Assembly: GCF_009909615.1 (NCBI RefSeq)
Contig: NZ_WWNE01000005.1
Location: 248,334-312,333 of the forward strand
Reading direction: 5' to 3'
DNA length: 64,000 nt
Origin: Acidiluteibacter ferrifornacis
GTDB taxonomy: Bacteria > Bacteroidota > Bacteroidia > Flavobacteriales_E > Vicingaceae
Shown here: piece by piece, positions 9,337 through 19,019 of the stretch
Position numbering within the stretch: the stretch's first letter is position 1
Layout of the letters: each line of letters begins with the position of its first letter
Position numbers and translations under genes: made by a program
The notes under the pieces: generated by a model
Seen by the model: only the letters and a program-made list of their open reading frames with translations
Database searches by the model: none
What the model was told of the DNA's origin: nothing

Positions 9337-9979
9337 TCTTTAGCTTTTTGATGTCTGCAATCAATCGGTTTACATCAGTTTCGGAAGTACCGTCATAAAA
9401 TCCCCGAATTCGTTTTTTCTGGTCAACTAAAATAAAGTTTTCAGTATGTATAAAATCATTCATTCCACCAGTACCTTCCGTTGTTACTGCAAAATAAGAT
9501 TTTCGAGCTAAGCTATAAATTTCTGCTTTATCTCCGGTTAAGAATGTCCATTGTTGGGGATCTGCTTGATGCAAGGTCGCATACTCCTTAAGGATAGCAG
9601 CTGAATCATATTCAGGCTGTACCGTATGTGATACAATTTTAAAAGTAGTATCCCCTGAAAAAGCTTCTTGAACCCTTTCTAATTGGTTACTCATTACAGG
9701 GCATATCGTTGGACAAGTGGTGAAAAAAAAATCTGCTACATAAATCTTATTTTCCAAGAAACTATTGGAAACCGTATCACCATCTTGATTCACCAACTTA
9801 AAATTTCTAATCCTATGGTTTTTATAGATTTCCCTTTGATTCTCATCAACCAGTTTTGGATTTAAATCCTTAGGACTGTATATTTTTAATGGTTGTTCTT
9901 TATCCAACATAAAATAAGCGATGACCATACCTGTGAGCATTATAGCACCGCTGATGATAACCCCAACTTTACTTCCCAT
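9326..9979 (-). CDS. SCO1/SenC-family copper/thiol protein
   Basis: 217 residues with one N-terminal membrane anchor and a thioredoxin-fold domain. The copper/redox motif CPTIC (within FTTCPTICPVM) and the downstream His in HTENFILVD are the classic SCO ligands. SCO proteins help assemble the CuA centre of cytochrome c oxidase or act as periplasmic thiol reductants, facing the periplasm. The gene overlaps both its upstream TlpA-like neighbour and its downstream lipoprotein neighbour by 11 nt, indicating an operon and coupled translation. Confidence 0.93.
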   Translation of the reverse strand: MGSKVGVIISGAIMLTGMVIAYFMLDKEQPLKIYSPKDLNPKLVDENQREIYKNHRIRNFKLVNQDGDTVSNSFLENKIYVADFFFTTCPTICPVMSNQLERVQEAFSGDTTFKIVSHTVQPEYDSAAILKEYATLHQADPQQWTFLTGDKAEIYSLARKSYFAVTTEGTGGMNDFIHTENFILVDQKKRIRGFYDGTSETDVNRLIADIKKLKNEK

Positions 9980-11387
9980 TTGCTTTTTTATCTTGCTCGA
10001 TTAATATACCGATGTAATCATCTAACGCTTCTACTTCAATTTTCTTAATTAGTATCTTTTTCTCTTCATCTAATAGGTAAGTTTGAGGAGTGCTGTATAC
10101 ATCATATAAATGTCTAAAATTGCTAGTAAAATCGCCACCATCTGATCCATTAATCCAGTCTAAGTTATTGTCCTCAATGTATTTCAACCATGTTTCATTT
10201 TCAAAATCATTTCCTACTGCAAATACTTCGAGACCTTGGGTTTTGTATTTATCGTATATCTTCTTTAGTACCGGAGTGGACTTTTTACAATGTCCACAAT
10301 CAGGAGACCAAATGTAGACTATAGTGTATTTAGCGTTAACATCATACAATTGAAGATATTTTTGTTGTGACGGATCTTTAACGATGATGTTAGGTGCTTT
10401 TTTACCAATAAGTAATGGTTCTAAGGCATCAGCTCTCTCCTTAATTTTTTTGATTTGCTTGTCTGTGACCCAATCTGCTTTACCTGCTAGATAATATTTT
10501 CTCGCCATATGCACAAAAATGGCATCCATCCCAATGTATTCAGATTTTTCATAAGTGGAAGTAATGTAACTCAAAGTGTATCTAAATATTTCAGGATTTG
10601 TAGCTCTGCTCAATAAATAGTCTCCAGCTACAATAATACTGTCCGGAATTTGAGGAGTTAATTTTGTGATGTAATATTCCATTTTATCATTGTAAGCAGG
10701 ACTATTTAGGAATCGTTCATCATTAAAATCGATGTGGTCGAATAGATGAGCTTTAGTGTAGTAATAAGCAAAAGAGCTATCAATCTCACCTTTTTTGTTT
10801 TTCGGAGCTTCAGGAACATCCGGGTACTCCATAGCTTGTAAAAATTTGGCAGTAAACGATTCTTTGTTTTTTTCAAAAAAGTTTTTTCGATAATCATTTA
10901 CCTCTTTATTCAATTCAGTCATTTGTTTTTCAAGCTTCTCTTTTTCCTTTTTAGAGCTATTGGTATCCTTTTCTGCAGCTCTGTAACTTGCCATCAGTTT
11001 TTGTTGACCAGTCAAGTAGTTCATATACTCATAAAAAAGCGTGTTCTCAGGACTACCAATTATTTTCATATTCTTTATCATGTCGGCAGTATCTGTCGTC
11101 ATGCTAAAGTTTTGTCGGTCAACAAAAAAGTCAAAAAATCTACTATTATTGGCAACTATGGAATACATTCCTTCTTTTAAAGGTTTTTTTCCGGTGAAAG
11201 TAAATTCACCATTATTTACAACTGCTGTATCTTTATAATATTGGCCGCCACCATAATAATTTGAGAGGTAAATTATAGAGTCTTGTATTCCTTTTATTTT
11301 AAATGTTAATCGATAAGCATCTTGAGCAAAAAGTTGAACGGAAAGTGCTACAAGAATGAATGTTAGTAAGCTTTTTGAGTTCATCAT
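9969..11387 (-). CDS. TlpA/ResA-like thiol-disulfide protein with DUF4369-type N-terminus
   Basis: About 472 residues from the ATG pair at 11387/11384. A TTG at 11408 would add seven residues ahead of the signal peptide ending LFAQ. The N-terminal third resembles DUF4369 (beta-rich, with YYKDTAVVNNGEFTFTG). A helical middle follows, then a C-terminal thioredoxin-like domain with WSPDCGHCKKSTP, so the CxxC is CGHC. It is a secreted or periplasmic oxidoreductase. It heads the operon with SCO, overlapping it by 11 nt. The partner protein is unknown. Confidence 0.85.
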   Translation of the reverse strand: MMNSKSLLTFILVALSVQLFAQDAYRLTFKIKGIQDSIIYLSNYYGGGQYYKDTAVVNNGEFTFTGKKPLKEGMYSIVANNSRFFDFFVDRQNFSMTTDTADMIKNMKIIGSPENTLFYEYMNYLTGQQKLMASYRAAEKDTNSSKKEKEKLEKQMTELNKEVNDYRKNFFEKNKESFTAKFLQAMEYPDVPEAPKNKKGEIDSSFAYYYTKAHLFDHIDFNDERFLNSPAYNDKMEYYITKLTPQIPDSIIVAGDYLLSRATNPEIFRYTLSYITSTYEKSEYIGMDAIFVHMARKYYLAGKADWVTDKQIKKIKERADALEPLLIGKKAPNIIVKDPSQQKYLQLYDVNAKYTIVYIWSPDCGHCKKSTPVLKKIYDKYKTQGLEVFAVGNDFENETWLKYIEDNNLDWINGSDGGDFTSNFRHLYDVYSTPQTYLLDEEKKILIKKIEVEALDDYIGILIEQDKKANGK

Positions 11388-11571
11388 AGAAAATTCATTT
11401 ACTATCAAATTTACGATTTATAGATTCTATTTTAAGAAATTAACGAACGTTAACAGCAAATACCAAAGAAGAGAAGGCGACATTGAGGTATGGCATAAAA
11501 GGTGTAATTAAAAAATGGTTTATCAATCTTTTTTGACTTCTGTTTTCACTTTTAATCTGTATTATTGAATC

Positions 11572-12375
11572 ATGGCAACGCCCCTTTGGATCACACTTAT
11601 TATTGGCTGTATCATCGCAATTATTTTTGGGATCATATTTGGTTTTTATTTGCTTCAGGAGGCATTGATATTCAATCCTGTAAAATTGAATAAAGACTTT
11701 AAATTTCACTTTGATAAAACATTTAAAGAGCGCTGGTTTAATGTAAGTGAAAAGATAGCATTAAATGCTATTCATTTCCTGGTAGAGGATTCTAAAGGCT
11801 TGATATTTTATTTGCACGGAAATGCAGAGAATGTAAAATATTATGGGGAAGAAATTCAACATTTAACGGATTTCGGATACGACATACTACTTTTTGATTA
11901 CAGAGGTTTTGGAAAAAGTGGAGGCAAGCTCAAACGGGAAAGGGATTTACAACGAGATGCAAAAATTATTTATCAGGAAATGCTGAAAGAGTATGATGAA
12001 TCTAAAATCATAATTTATGGCTATTCTTTAGGTACGGGTATCGCTGCTCGATTGGCTAATCGGAATCACCCGAAAGCTTTAATCTTGGAAACTCCGTATT
12101 ACAATTTCATAGACCTGATTAGGTGTCATAAAGCCTATTTGCCGGCAGACCTAATTACGAAATATAAATTCAGAACCGACAGATATTTAGATCAAGTGAC
12201 TTGTCCTATTTATTTATTTCACGGCACAGAAGACAAACAAATTCCTTATAATTCGGCACTTCGACTAAGCAATTTACACCCTAAAGCAAAGTTTATCAGT
12301 ATAGAAGGAGGTACTCACAACGATTTGATGAGTTTCCCCGAATTTAAAAAAGAAATAGCTTCAATTTTAGGTTAA
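11572..12375 (+). CDS. Alpha/beta hydrolase of the BEM46/ABHD13-like type
   Basis: 267 residues. One N-terminal membrane helix ([19 protein letters not shown]) is followed by an alpha/beta-hydrolase fold. Visible elements are the oxyanion region [25 protein letters not shown], nucleophile elbow GYSLGTG, acid HGTEDKQIP and catalytic His in GGTHNDL, so the Ser-Asp-His triad is complete. Relatives are membrane-anchored serine hydrolases (lipase or thioesterase like) with unknown bacterial substrates. It converges on prfC with a 4-nt overlap of the ends. Confidence 0.85.
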   Translation: MATPLWITLIIGCIIAIIFGIIFGFYLLQEALIFNPVKLNKDFKFHFDKTFKERWFNVSEKIALNAIHFLVEDSKGLIFYLHGNAENVKYYGEEIQHLTDFGYDILLFDYRGFGKSGGKLKRERDLQRDAKIIYQEMLKEYDESKIIIYGYSLGTGIAARLANRNHPKALILETPYYNFIDLIRCHKAYLPADLITKYKFRTDRYLDQVTCPIYLFHGTEDKQIPYNSALRLSNLHPKAKFISIEGGTHNDLMSFPEFKKEIASILG

Positions 12376-13970
12376 GCATACATCGCAGCTTTGTTCATTT
12401 CTGAAGTAAAGTGAAATTTTATATCTGGGTAATTGTCCATAGTGATTTGCAATACCCCTCTAGTTTGCGCCAAGAATACCAAATTTTCATCCTTATCATT
12501 TACGATATAATTCGACTTCAATCGAACAAATTCATCTAAAATATCTTTTTTGTCTGAAGTAATCCAACAGGCTTTATAAAAATTCAATGGATGAAAATTA
12601 CAAGTCGCGTTGTATTCGTGTTTTAAGCGGTATTGAATTACTTCAAATTGAAGTTCTCCAACTGTTCCTATGTACTTTTTATTCCCCATTCGTTGTGTAA
12701 ACAGCTGAGCAACACCTTCGTCAGTTAATTGAGCAATTCCCTTTTCTAATTGCTTAGTTTTCATAGGATCTCCGTTAACAACTTCTTTAAAAATTTCAGG
12801 AGAGAAAGATGGAATTCCTTGAAACATAAAATTCTCACCTTCTGTTAGAGTGTCTCCAATTTTAAAGTTGCCAGTATCGTATAAACCTATTACATCGCCA
12901 GGGAAAGCTTTTTCGATTAGGTTCTTCTCTTGTGCCATAAAGCTTGTCGGGTTGTTGAACCTCATTTTTTTGTCCAATCTTACATGATGGAAAAACTTGT
13001 TACGCTCAAAGGTCCCGGAACAAACTCGTAAAAAGGCGATACGGTCACGGTGATTAGGATCTAAATTCGCATGGATTTTAAACACAAATCCACTGAAATT
13101 TTCGTCAGTTGGCATGACTTCTTTTCCTTCAGCTTCTCTAGCTTTAGGATTGGGTGCGATTTCAATGAACGTATCTAACATTTCTCTAATACCAAAATTG
13201 TTTACTGCACTTCCGAAAAATACTGGAGCAATACGACCTTCTAGGTATTCTTTTTTCTCGAATGGTTCGTACACGCCTTCAATTAATTCCACATCTTCTC
13301 GCAGTTGATCTGCATATTTACCAACTAATTCATCCAGTTTAGGGTCAGACAAATCACTAATGGTCACAACATCTCTTTCTATTTTTGTTTTATTAGAACT
13401 AAAAAGGTTTACATTTTTATCTACTAAATTGTAAACTCCCTTGAAAGTAGGACCTATGCTAATTGGCCAACTTAGAGGACGAACATTTATGTCTAATTTT
13501 TCTTCTAGCTCATCTAATAAATCAAATGGATCTTGACCATCTAAATCCATTTTATTGATGTAAACGATTACTGGAGTGTTTCGCATTCGACAAACCTCCA
13601 TTAATTTTTCCGTTTGGGTTTCCACACCTTTTACACAATCAATAACTAAGATAACACTGTCTACTGCTGTCAAAGTTCGATAAGTATCTTCCGCAAAGTC
13701 TTTGTGACCAGGAGTATCCAACAGGTTAATTAATTTGCCTTTATATTCAAATCCCATTACAGAAGTAGCAACAGATATACCCCTTTGCTTCTCAATTTCC
13801 ATAAAGTCAGAAGTTGCCGATTTGGTGATTTTATTATTCTTAACGGCTCCTGCAGTTTGAATGGCTCCTCCAAAAAGTAGTAACTTCTCAGTCAAAGTTG
13901 TTTTACCAGCATCCGGGTGGCTAATGATGCCAAAGGTTTTTCTTTTGTTGATTTCTTCTTGTAATTTCAT
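12372..13970 (-). CDS. prfC: Peptide chain release factor 3
   Basis: 532 residues, the usual RF3 length. I start at ATG 13970 ([15 protein letters not shown]), as in family members, not seven codons upstream. G motifs are SHPDAGKTT (G1), DTPGHKDF (G3) and NKMD (G4), followed by EF-Tu-like domain 2 and the RF3 C-terminal domain with [16 protein letters not shown]. This GTPase recycles RF1/RF2 from the ribosome after peptide release. It is a single gene and appears intact. Confidence 0.97.
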   Translation of the reverse strand: MKLQEEINKRKTFGIISHPDAGKTTLTEKLLLFGGAIQTAGAVKNNKITKSATSDFMEIEKQRGISVATSVMGFEYKGKLINLLDTPGHKDFAEDTYRTLTAVDSVILVIDCVKGVETQTEKLMEVCRMRNTPVIVYINKMDLDGQDPFDLLDELEEKLDINVRPLSWPISIGPTFKGVYNLVDKNVNLFSSNKTKIERDVVTISDLSDPKLDELVGKYADQLREDVELIEGVYEPFEKKEYLEGRIAPVFFGSAVNNFGIREMLDTFIEIAPNPKAREAEGKEVMPTDENFSGFVFKIHANLDPNHRDRIAFLRVCSGTFERNKFFHHVRLDKKMRFNNPTSFMAQEKNLIEKAFPGDVIGLYDTGNFKIGDTLTEGENFMFQGIPSFSPEIFKEVVNGDPMKTKQLEKGIAQLTDEGVAQLFTQRMGNKKYIGTVGELQFEVIQYRLKHEYNATCNFHPLNFYKACWITSDKKDILDEFVRLKSNYIVNDKDENLVFLAQTRGVLQITMDNYPDIKFHFTSEMNKAAMYA

Positions 13971-14112
13971 GAAATGGATTTGAGACCGCAAAATTACGAA
14001 ATTTGAAAAGGAGTTCGTAAACAGAATGAACGAAATCCGTCTTATTTAAATGGTGGAGATCGGTAGTTGAAGTGAAGTAAATTTTATTATTTTCGAAAAA
14101 AAATAAAATACT

Positions 14113-14484
14113 ATGAATTACTTGAAAAAGGGTGCTGTTTTATCATCCATTTTAGTACTTGCAGCTTGTAGCAGTAAAATTAAAAATGAGACCGTTTCAG
14201 AAGTTGCTGAAGTTAATGAAGAAGAGCAACTAACATTTGAGATGCCCAGAATGAGTGGACAAGAGTATAAAGCAATTGATGAAGATTTATCTTCAAAGGG
14301 AATTGCGGTAATGAATAATGAAACTGGTGAGGCTAACTTCGTAGTTTATTGTTTTGGAGAACTCAATGATGTGGAAGACTGTATGCGTCATTTTTCAGAT
14401 ATGAAAAAAGGTCAAAAATTGAGTGTTGGATCAATAACGTTGGATGGAGTAGAGAAGCATTATGCCTATTTATTGAAGAATTAA
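14113..14484 (+). CDS. Small putative lipoprotein
   Basis: 123 residues with a lipoprotein signal (VLSSILVLAACSS, Cys 20). The mature domain has two further cysteines (VVYCFGELNDVEDCMRHF) that might form a disulfide. No family is recognised. It stands alone, divergent from prfC, and is followed by a strong hairpin terminator. Confidence 0.7.
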   Translation: MNYLKKGAVLSSILVLAACSSKIKNETVSEVAEVNEEEQLTFEMPRMSGQEYKAIDEDLSSKGIAVMNNETGEANFVVYCFGELNDVEDCMRHFSDMKKGQKLSVGSITLDGVEKHYAYLLKN

Positions 14485-14502
14485 TTAGAGTGATTCACCA
14501 AG

Positions 14503-14530
14503 GCAGCTCGTGCATTAGCGAGCTGCTTTT
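14503..14530 (+). terminator. Rho-independent terminator
   Basis: An 8-bp GC-rich stem (GCAGCTCG / CGAGCTGC) with an 8-nt loop followed by TTTT, 18 nt after the stop of the small lipoprotein gene. It probably ends that transcript. A T-run is lacking on the other strand, so it is read as one-directional. Confidence 0.8.
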
Positions 14531-14547
14531 AGTGGATCAAAATCATT

Positions 14548-15087
14548 TTAGCTAAACAGGGAGAGTTGTTCTGTGTTTCCTGCTTTGTTTTCTAGAGAAA
14601 GTAACTTTTGTTTAGCACGCAAACCGCCTGCATAGCCAACTAATTTTCCATCAGTTCCTATAATTCGATGACAAGGCACTATTATAGAAAGTGCATTTGC
14701 ACCATTTGCTGATGCTACGGCTCTTATAGCTTTAGGATTATTTAAATTCTCAGAAAGTTGGAGGTAACTCGTTGTTTTACCATATGGTATTAAGAGTAAT
14801 GCTTGCCAAACCGATTTTTGAAATTCGGTTCCACAAAATCGAATGGGGATATTAAATGCAATACGTGATCCTTTGAAATATTCTTCTAGTTGTTCTATAG
14901 TTGAATGTATTAAGCTTGAGTTAGAGAATTGATAAGTAGCGCCTAATTCGGTTTGAATTCTTCGATCAATGGCTAATCTCATTTTTCTATGTTTCCAGTC
15001 GCAAATGACTAGCTTTTCTTGAAAAGACCCTAATATCAATTGGCCATAGGGAGAGTTGTAATCTTGAATTTGAATTAATTTATCCAT
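14548..15087 (-). CDS. ogt: Methylated-DNA--protein-cysteine methyltransferase
   Basis: 179 residues. The active-site motif is PCHRIIG in SIIVPCHRIIGTDGKLVGYAGG, with a helix-turn-helix DNA-binding segment just ahead (IPYGKTTSYLQLSE.L..PKAIRAVASANG). The protein removes alkyl groups from O6-alkylguanine by irreversible transfer to the active-site Cys. It is cytoplasmic, of typical Ogt length, with no Ada regulatory domain. A second possible alkylation-repair gene (AlkB-like) lies at 37.2 kb but is not linked to it. Confidence 0.95.
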   Translation of the reverse strand: MDKLIQIQDYNSPYGQLILGSFQEKLVICDWKHRKMRLAIDRRIQTELGATYQFSNSSLIHSTIEQLEEYFKGSRIAFNIPIRFCGTEFQKSVWQALLLIPYGKTTSYLQLSENLNNPKAIRAVASANGANALSIIVPCHRIIGTDGKLVGYAGGLRAKQKLLSLENKAGNTEQLSLFS

Positions 15088-15267
15088 GATTTAGTAAAAT
15101 TTCAGTCTTGGTAACATAATTCAAATCTAAATTGTGTAGACGAGTTCTGTCTAATTTTTTCTACAATTAAGAATGACTTTTGTTATTTATTTTATTAATT
15201 ATAAATGCTTTACAAATTGGATTGTATTTTGCCTTTTAAAGTTTAGTAAAAACTTAAACGAACAATA

Positions 15268-15522
15268 ATGGACAAGGATACAAAGAAAATACTAGTAAAC
15301 GGAATTGCTATTTTAAGTGCATTTGCATTGAAAAAGGTTGCAGAAAAGCTCATAGAAAAATCAACAGAAGATGGTATCCCTGACGAGCCTGAAAATCCTT
15401 CAAATAATCAAACTTGGCCTCAAGCCATTGCTTATGCGGCTATCTCAGGTGCTGCAATTGGTGTTTTTAGGCTTATTGCAGAGCGCACAGCCAATCAACA
15501 ATTAGAAAAAATTTATGACTAA
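15268..15522 (+). CDS. DUF4235-like small membrane protein
   Basis: 84 residues. A hydrophobic N-terminal helix, an acidic Pro-rich linker (DEPENPSNNQTWPQAI) and a second helix AIAYAAISGAAIGVFRLIAER give the layout of DUF4235 proteins, whose pattern is PEDP..s..eAl.wAa.sGa..G..R. The function of this family is unknown. It is a single gene between convergent and divergent neighbours. Confidence 0.7.
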   Translation: MDKDTKKILVNGIAILSAFALKKVAEKLIEKSTEDGIPDEPENPSNNQTWPQAIAYAAISGAAIGVFRLIAERTANQQLEKIYD

Positions 15523-15540
15523 AGTTGTATAAATAGATTT

Positions 15541-16140
15541 CTATTTTTTATCTACATACTTTACTCCGGCATTGATGGGTATATGAATGTCATTTTCTCT
15601 AGGAGGTATAGGACATGAATAGTTAGCATTGTAAGCACAATATGGATTATACGCTCTATTAAAATCAATGACTAAAATGTCGGATTCTGTAATTTCTAGG
15701 TCAATATATCTACCTCCTCCATAAGTTTCAGTTCCATTGGTAGCATCGGTGAATGGAAGAAATAAGTAATTTTCATATCCTTCTTTATTTTTTAAGTCTT
15801 CTGATTGATAAATAGTAAGCTCAATTGGGAAAGAATCAATTTGAAACGCAGCTTTATAAAAAGGGGAGTACAACGGAAGTCGATTGGTGGTGGTTTCCAT
15901 TTCAAAGATTTCGACTTCTTCAATGCGTTCAATTTTAGCAACTACCACAAAATTTGTATCTATCGGATAAAATGGTAATTCTTTGAATGAAATTCGATCT
16001 TCAGTTTTTAATGGAGATTTCAAAGAATCAGCAAATTCCCTGTTTAACTGGTCTTGAAAGGCTTTAGCAGCCTCATATCTAGTTTGACCAAAAGACAACA
16101 GTGTTGAGCAAACAATAGCAATAAGAAATAATAGTCTCAT
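15541..16140 (-). CDS. DUF1684 domain secreted protein
   Basis: 199 residues with a signal peptide ending near LLSFGQ. The DUF1684 hallmarks are a YGGGRYIDL strand, DFNRAYNPYCAYN and CPIPPRENDIHIPINAG. The family is widespread in Bacteroidota and actinobacteria and its function is unknown. The start codon overlaps the stop of the upstream secreted protein gene by 4 nt, so the two are translated from one mRNA. Confidence 0.88.
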   Translation of the reverse strand: MRLLFLIAIVCSTLLSFGQTRYEAAKAFQDQLNREFADSLKSPLKTEDRISFKELPFYPIDTNFVVVAKIERIEEVEIFEMETTTNRLPLYSPFYKAAFQIDSFPIELTIYQSEDLKNKEGYENYLFLPFTDATNGTETYGGGRYIDLEITESDILVIDFNRAYNPYCAYNANYSCPIPPRENDIHIPINAGVKYVDKK

Positions 16141-16904
16141 AATTTTTGAATCTGAACTTGAGTATATACATTTTCACTCCATGAGCTTCCTTTACCAAAC
16201 CCATTGTTGTTAGCACTAGTAATGGTGCACCTATGCTGCACTATGAATAATTCTTCACTAGTTCCAATCTCGACTATTATCGACATTTGACTAGAAGTGG
16301 AGGCAAACTTATTGGAATAACTCATTGTACCCGCGCCTGTAACTGCGTTTTTGGTAACGTTAAACAGTCTTACTTGATGTTCATCTACCTCAAAAGCAGG
16401 AGCAGAGATTGTAATCAAATAAACACCCGAGTCAATACTAATAGTGTCATTCAAGAGATTGACATTCGATAAATCACCACTAATGGTATTTAAATCTCTT
16501 TTTTGCCAAGACCCACTAAAGAACTTACCCCCATTGGTATTAACCGGCTTCTGATCACTGATTAGAGTAATTCCAGAGGTAGAAGAGTTTATAACATTGC
16601 TAATATAGGTGATGTTAGAAGTGCCACCTAAAGTATCCCAAGAAGCACCATTAAAGAAGTAAAAACCTTTAGTTCCATTGGTTTGAAAGACCATTAACCC
16701 CGTGGCAGGAGATGGAATGGAAAGGCGTTCTGAATCCAACATTCTTGGAGCTAAAAAGCCTTTGTCAGTAGAACGTAATTCCATAATGGAGGATTCATGT
16801 GGATTTCCACCGTCTTTATCAATTAAAACAGACTGACCAAACCCAGATTGGAGTGTGAAGACTAAAAGAATAATAAATGCTATTTCTTTAAAGGCAAGAT
16901 TCAA
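16137..16904 (-). CDS. Secreted protein with tail-fibre-like N-terminus and C1q/TNF-like C-terminus
   Basis: About 255 residues. I start at TTG 16904 because the longer frame (TTG 16952) runs across a promoter-like TATATTTG, and because TTG 16904 gives a normal signal peptide ending SGFGQ. After it comes ESSIMELRSTDKGFLAPRM, a block common in Bacteroidota surface proteins that resemble phage tail fibres. The second half, from about DSGVYLITISAPAFEV, has a jelly-roll (C1q/TNF-like) look. It may be a surface adhesin. It overlaps the DUF1684 gene by 4 nt. Confidence 0.65.
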   Translation of the reverse strand: MNLAFKEIAFIILLVFTLQSGFGQSVLIDKDGGNPHESSIMELRSTDKGFLAPRMLDSERLSIPSPATGLMVFQTNGTKGFYFFNGASWDTLGGTSNITYISNVINSSTSGITLISDQKPVNTNGGKFFSGSWQKRDLNTISGDLSNVNLLNDTISIDSGVYLITISAPAFEVDEHQVRLFNVTKNAVTGAGTMSYSNKFASTSSQMSIIVEIGTSEELFIVQHRCTITSANNNGFGKGSSWSENVYTQVQIQKL

Positions 16905-16934
16905 GTGAAGAGTTTTGAATGAGTGTTGTCGAAA

Positions 16935-16942
16935 CAAATATA
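16935..16942 (-). promoter_or_regulatory. Bacteroidota -7 box TATATTTG
   Basis: A perfect match to the TAnnTTTG -7 consensus on the minus strand, 30 nt upstream of the TTG start chosen at 16904. No convincing -33 TTTG was found at normal spacing. Its position inside the longest frame supports the shorter start. Confidence 0.45.
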
Positions 16943-17020
16943 CATCAACCAAGGGTGATTTTCCTTATGTATTGGTAATAAACTTTGTCACTTGAGGTAT
17001 AGTTATTATTACTTTTCAAT

Positions 17021-18250
17021 CTAGAATATACGTCCGGGAAAGATCACAAAATCTATAAAATTGAATTCCAATTGATCCATTGAAATAGATTTCCCATTTG
17101 GCATATTTACATTCAAATTAGGAAAATACCTTAAATGAGTTCTTAAATAAAACATCTGTAGTCGATTGGGTCGAATATCCCAACCTACGGTTATACCCGG
17201 TTTAATACCACTATAATCATTTGTTGTGCGAATACCTGTTTGATTTTGTTGCACTTCTAGATATTCATAACTAAGAGCAGGGCCAATAAATGGAGCGAAC
17301 CCGTGATAATCACCAAAATACTTATAAGCCTCAAGCGTTAATGCTTTTCGATTAGCTGATTGCTTAAAATCATACGCTTTTATTTCACTATTGTTTTGAC
17401 GGTATGCCATTTGTATTTGAAGGTCAGGTTTATGCCAATAATATCCTAATCCAAATTCAATAAATACGGTTGCTTTATGATGATCAGCATACGGTGCTAC
17501 CGATTCATTATGATTAGACTCTTTTGTGTAAAAAGCTGAAGATGGACCGACTCCCAAAGTCAAACCATTTAATTTCTTGCGTTTAGCCAATGTGTCGGTA
17601 ACTGCTTGTGTGCGTCCGCTTTTCCAGTCTTTCTCAGCACTTAGGGTAGTTTCGATCATCCATTTGTAACCAATGGATAGCCAAAGAGGAGAAGTGTTGA
17701 TGTTGATAGACTGAGAGGGAGAGATGAAATACTTATCACCTGATTGAAAATTATACCCTGCTCCAAGTTCAATTAAGTGATTTCCTTTATTGAAGATTAA
17801 TCCTGCGGTTAATGGATATTTGAATCTTGTTAAAGTAGCTCCGTTTCCTTGTTTATAGTTGTGGCTCAAAAAAGCTGTTCCTATGAACGGCCTTATGGTA
17901 TTGTGTTTGATTTGCCAAGGAAGGTATCTAAAACCGGTTTCCACACCTGCATCAAAACCACTATTGTTCCAGTTAACGATAGGTATTGCAATATAAAAAT
18001 CTGCATGACCCCAAAAGTGAGTTCCCCCAATGATAAGTCGGGAACTATACTGATCTTCTATTCGAAATTTTTCCAATTCATTGGAAGTATTTAATCTAAA
18101 AGAAGAGGAACCTTCTCCTAGATTTACTTTTGAATCAAATCCAATGGTCATTTGTGCAAATCGATGTCTAGTTTTACCGCCATCGATATACGTTTGAGCT
18201 TGTATTGAAGTAACAAACAGACTGAGTAAAATTATTTGTAAAAGTTTCAT
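17021..18250 (-). CDS. Outer-membrane beta-barrel protein
   Basis: 409 residues with a signal peptide ending SIQAQ, then alternating amphipathic beta strands rich in aromatic residues. It ends in ...FVIFPGRIF, a terminal Phe typical of barrel proteins recognised by BamA. Two halves separated by a charged linker (near TDTLAKRKKLNG) might be two repeats of an 8-strand fold. It follows the DUF2306-like gene by 22 nt and is probably co-transcribed with it. The specific family is not recognised. Confidence 0.7.
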   Translation of the reverse strand: MKLLQIILLSLFVTSIQAQTYIDGGKTRHRFAQMTIGFDSKVNLGEGSSSFRLNTSNELEKFRIEDQYSSRLIIGGTHFWGHADFYIAIPIVNWNNSGFDAGVETGFRYLPWQIKHNTIRPFIGTAFLSHNYKQGNGATLTRFKYPLTAGLIFNKGNHLIELGAGYNFQSGDKYFISPSQSININTSPLWLSIGYKWMIETTLSAEKDWKSGRTQAVTDTLAKRKKLNGLTLGVGPSSAFYTKESNHNESVAPYADHHKATVFIEFGLGYYWHKPDLQIQMAYRQNNSEIKAYDFKQSANRKALTLEAYKYFGDYHGFAPFIGPALSYEYLEVQQNQTGIRTTNDYSGIKPGITVGWDIRPNRLQMFYLRTHLRYFPNLNVNMPNGKSISMDQLEFNFIDFVIFPGRIF

Positions 18251-18272
18251 GACTTTAAGTTGAATTGTTAGA

Positions 18273-18908
18273 TTATTTTTTACTTGCGTACTTTTTTGTG
18301 TAATACATAATCATGGGAGTTAAAACTAGTGAAGGTAAAATCCATGGCAACCATTGCGGTTGAATAGAACTATACCATTCTGTTCTAGGCCCAGCTGTAA
18401 CAATAAAAGCAGTTACTGTAGCTATATAGGTACCCATCATCATTCCAATATGTCTTCTAAGCCATGCCATTCTTGGAATAGGAAGACCTCGTGTAGTTTT
18501 TATAAAAATTCGAATATCACCTATCACTAAACTGATGCTAATTCCTCCAAATATCATCAGAACAATGTTTAGTGAATATATCATTCCAATCATGTTCAAA
18601 GCTCCAATTCCTAAAACAATCCAGTCCAAACTATTTGGTTTTAGCGTTTTATTTTGAATGCTTCTATAACCACTATAATTCATGTACAGTGAAAAAATTG
18701 CTATCATGAACAAGAAAAGGTTTTGTTTCAAAACTGATATAAGAAGCGCAGAAACTATTACCATAAGCATCGCATAAAAAAATACTCGACCAATTTTTTT
18801 ATGTTGTTTGTTTCCTTTCTTTAGAATAAAAACAATTAGTCCACTAGTTAATGCGGTAAATCCTGAAATGATGTGGATGATCAATGAGAAATTTAATATT
18901 GTTTCCAT
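18273..18908 (-). CDS. DUF2306-like integral membrane protein
   Basis: 211 residues with about six or seven membrane helices. The opening IIHIISGFTALTSGLIVF with a following KKGNKQHKKIGRVFFYAM resembles the DUF2306 family, in which conserved His residues sit in HxxxG/KxHrxxGr contexts. Function unknown. It is first of a two-gene operon with the barrel protein. Confidence 0.65.
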   Translation of the reverse strand: METILNFSLIIHIISGFTALTSGLIVFILKKGNKQHKKIGRVFFYAMLMVIVSALLISVLKQNLFLFMIAIFSLYMNYSGYRSIQNKTLKPNSLDWIVLGIGALNMIGMIYSLNIVLMIFGGISISLVIGDIRIFIKTTRGLPIPRMAWLRRHIGMMMGTYIATVTAFIVTAGPRTEWYSSIQPQWLPWILPSLVLTPMIMYYTKKYASKK

Positions 18909-19019
18909 AGTTATTTGTTTTTAGCAAATATGTGATGGAATTCATCGCATTTCAAGTAAAAAGGGATGTCTAGCAACTTTAGGGAGGAAAAGCAAAAGAA
19001 AATGGACCAAATACAAGTC

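Noticed and set aside
11440-11709. Minus-strand 89-residue frame between the TlpA-like gene and the hydrolase
   Set aside because: It overlaps the 5' end of the well-supported hydrolase gene and its promoter region and resembles no family.
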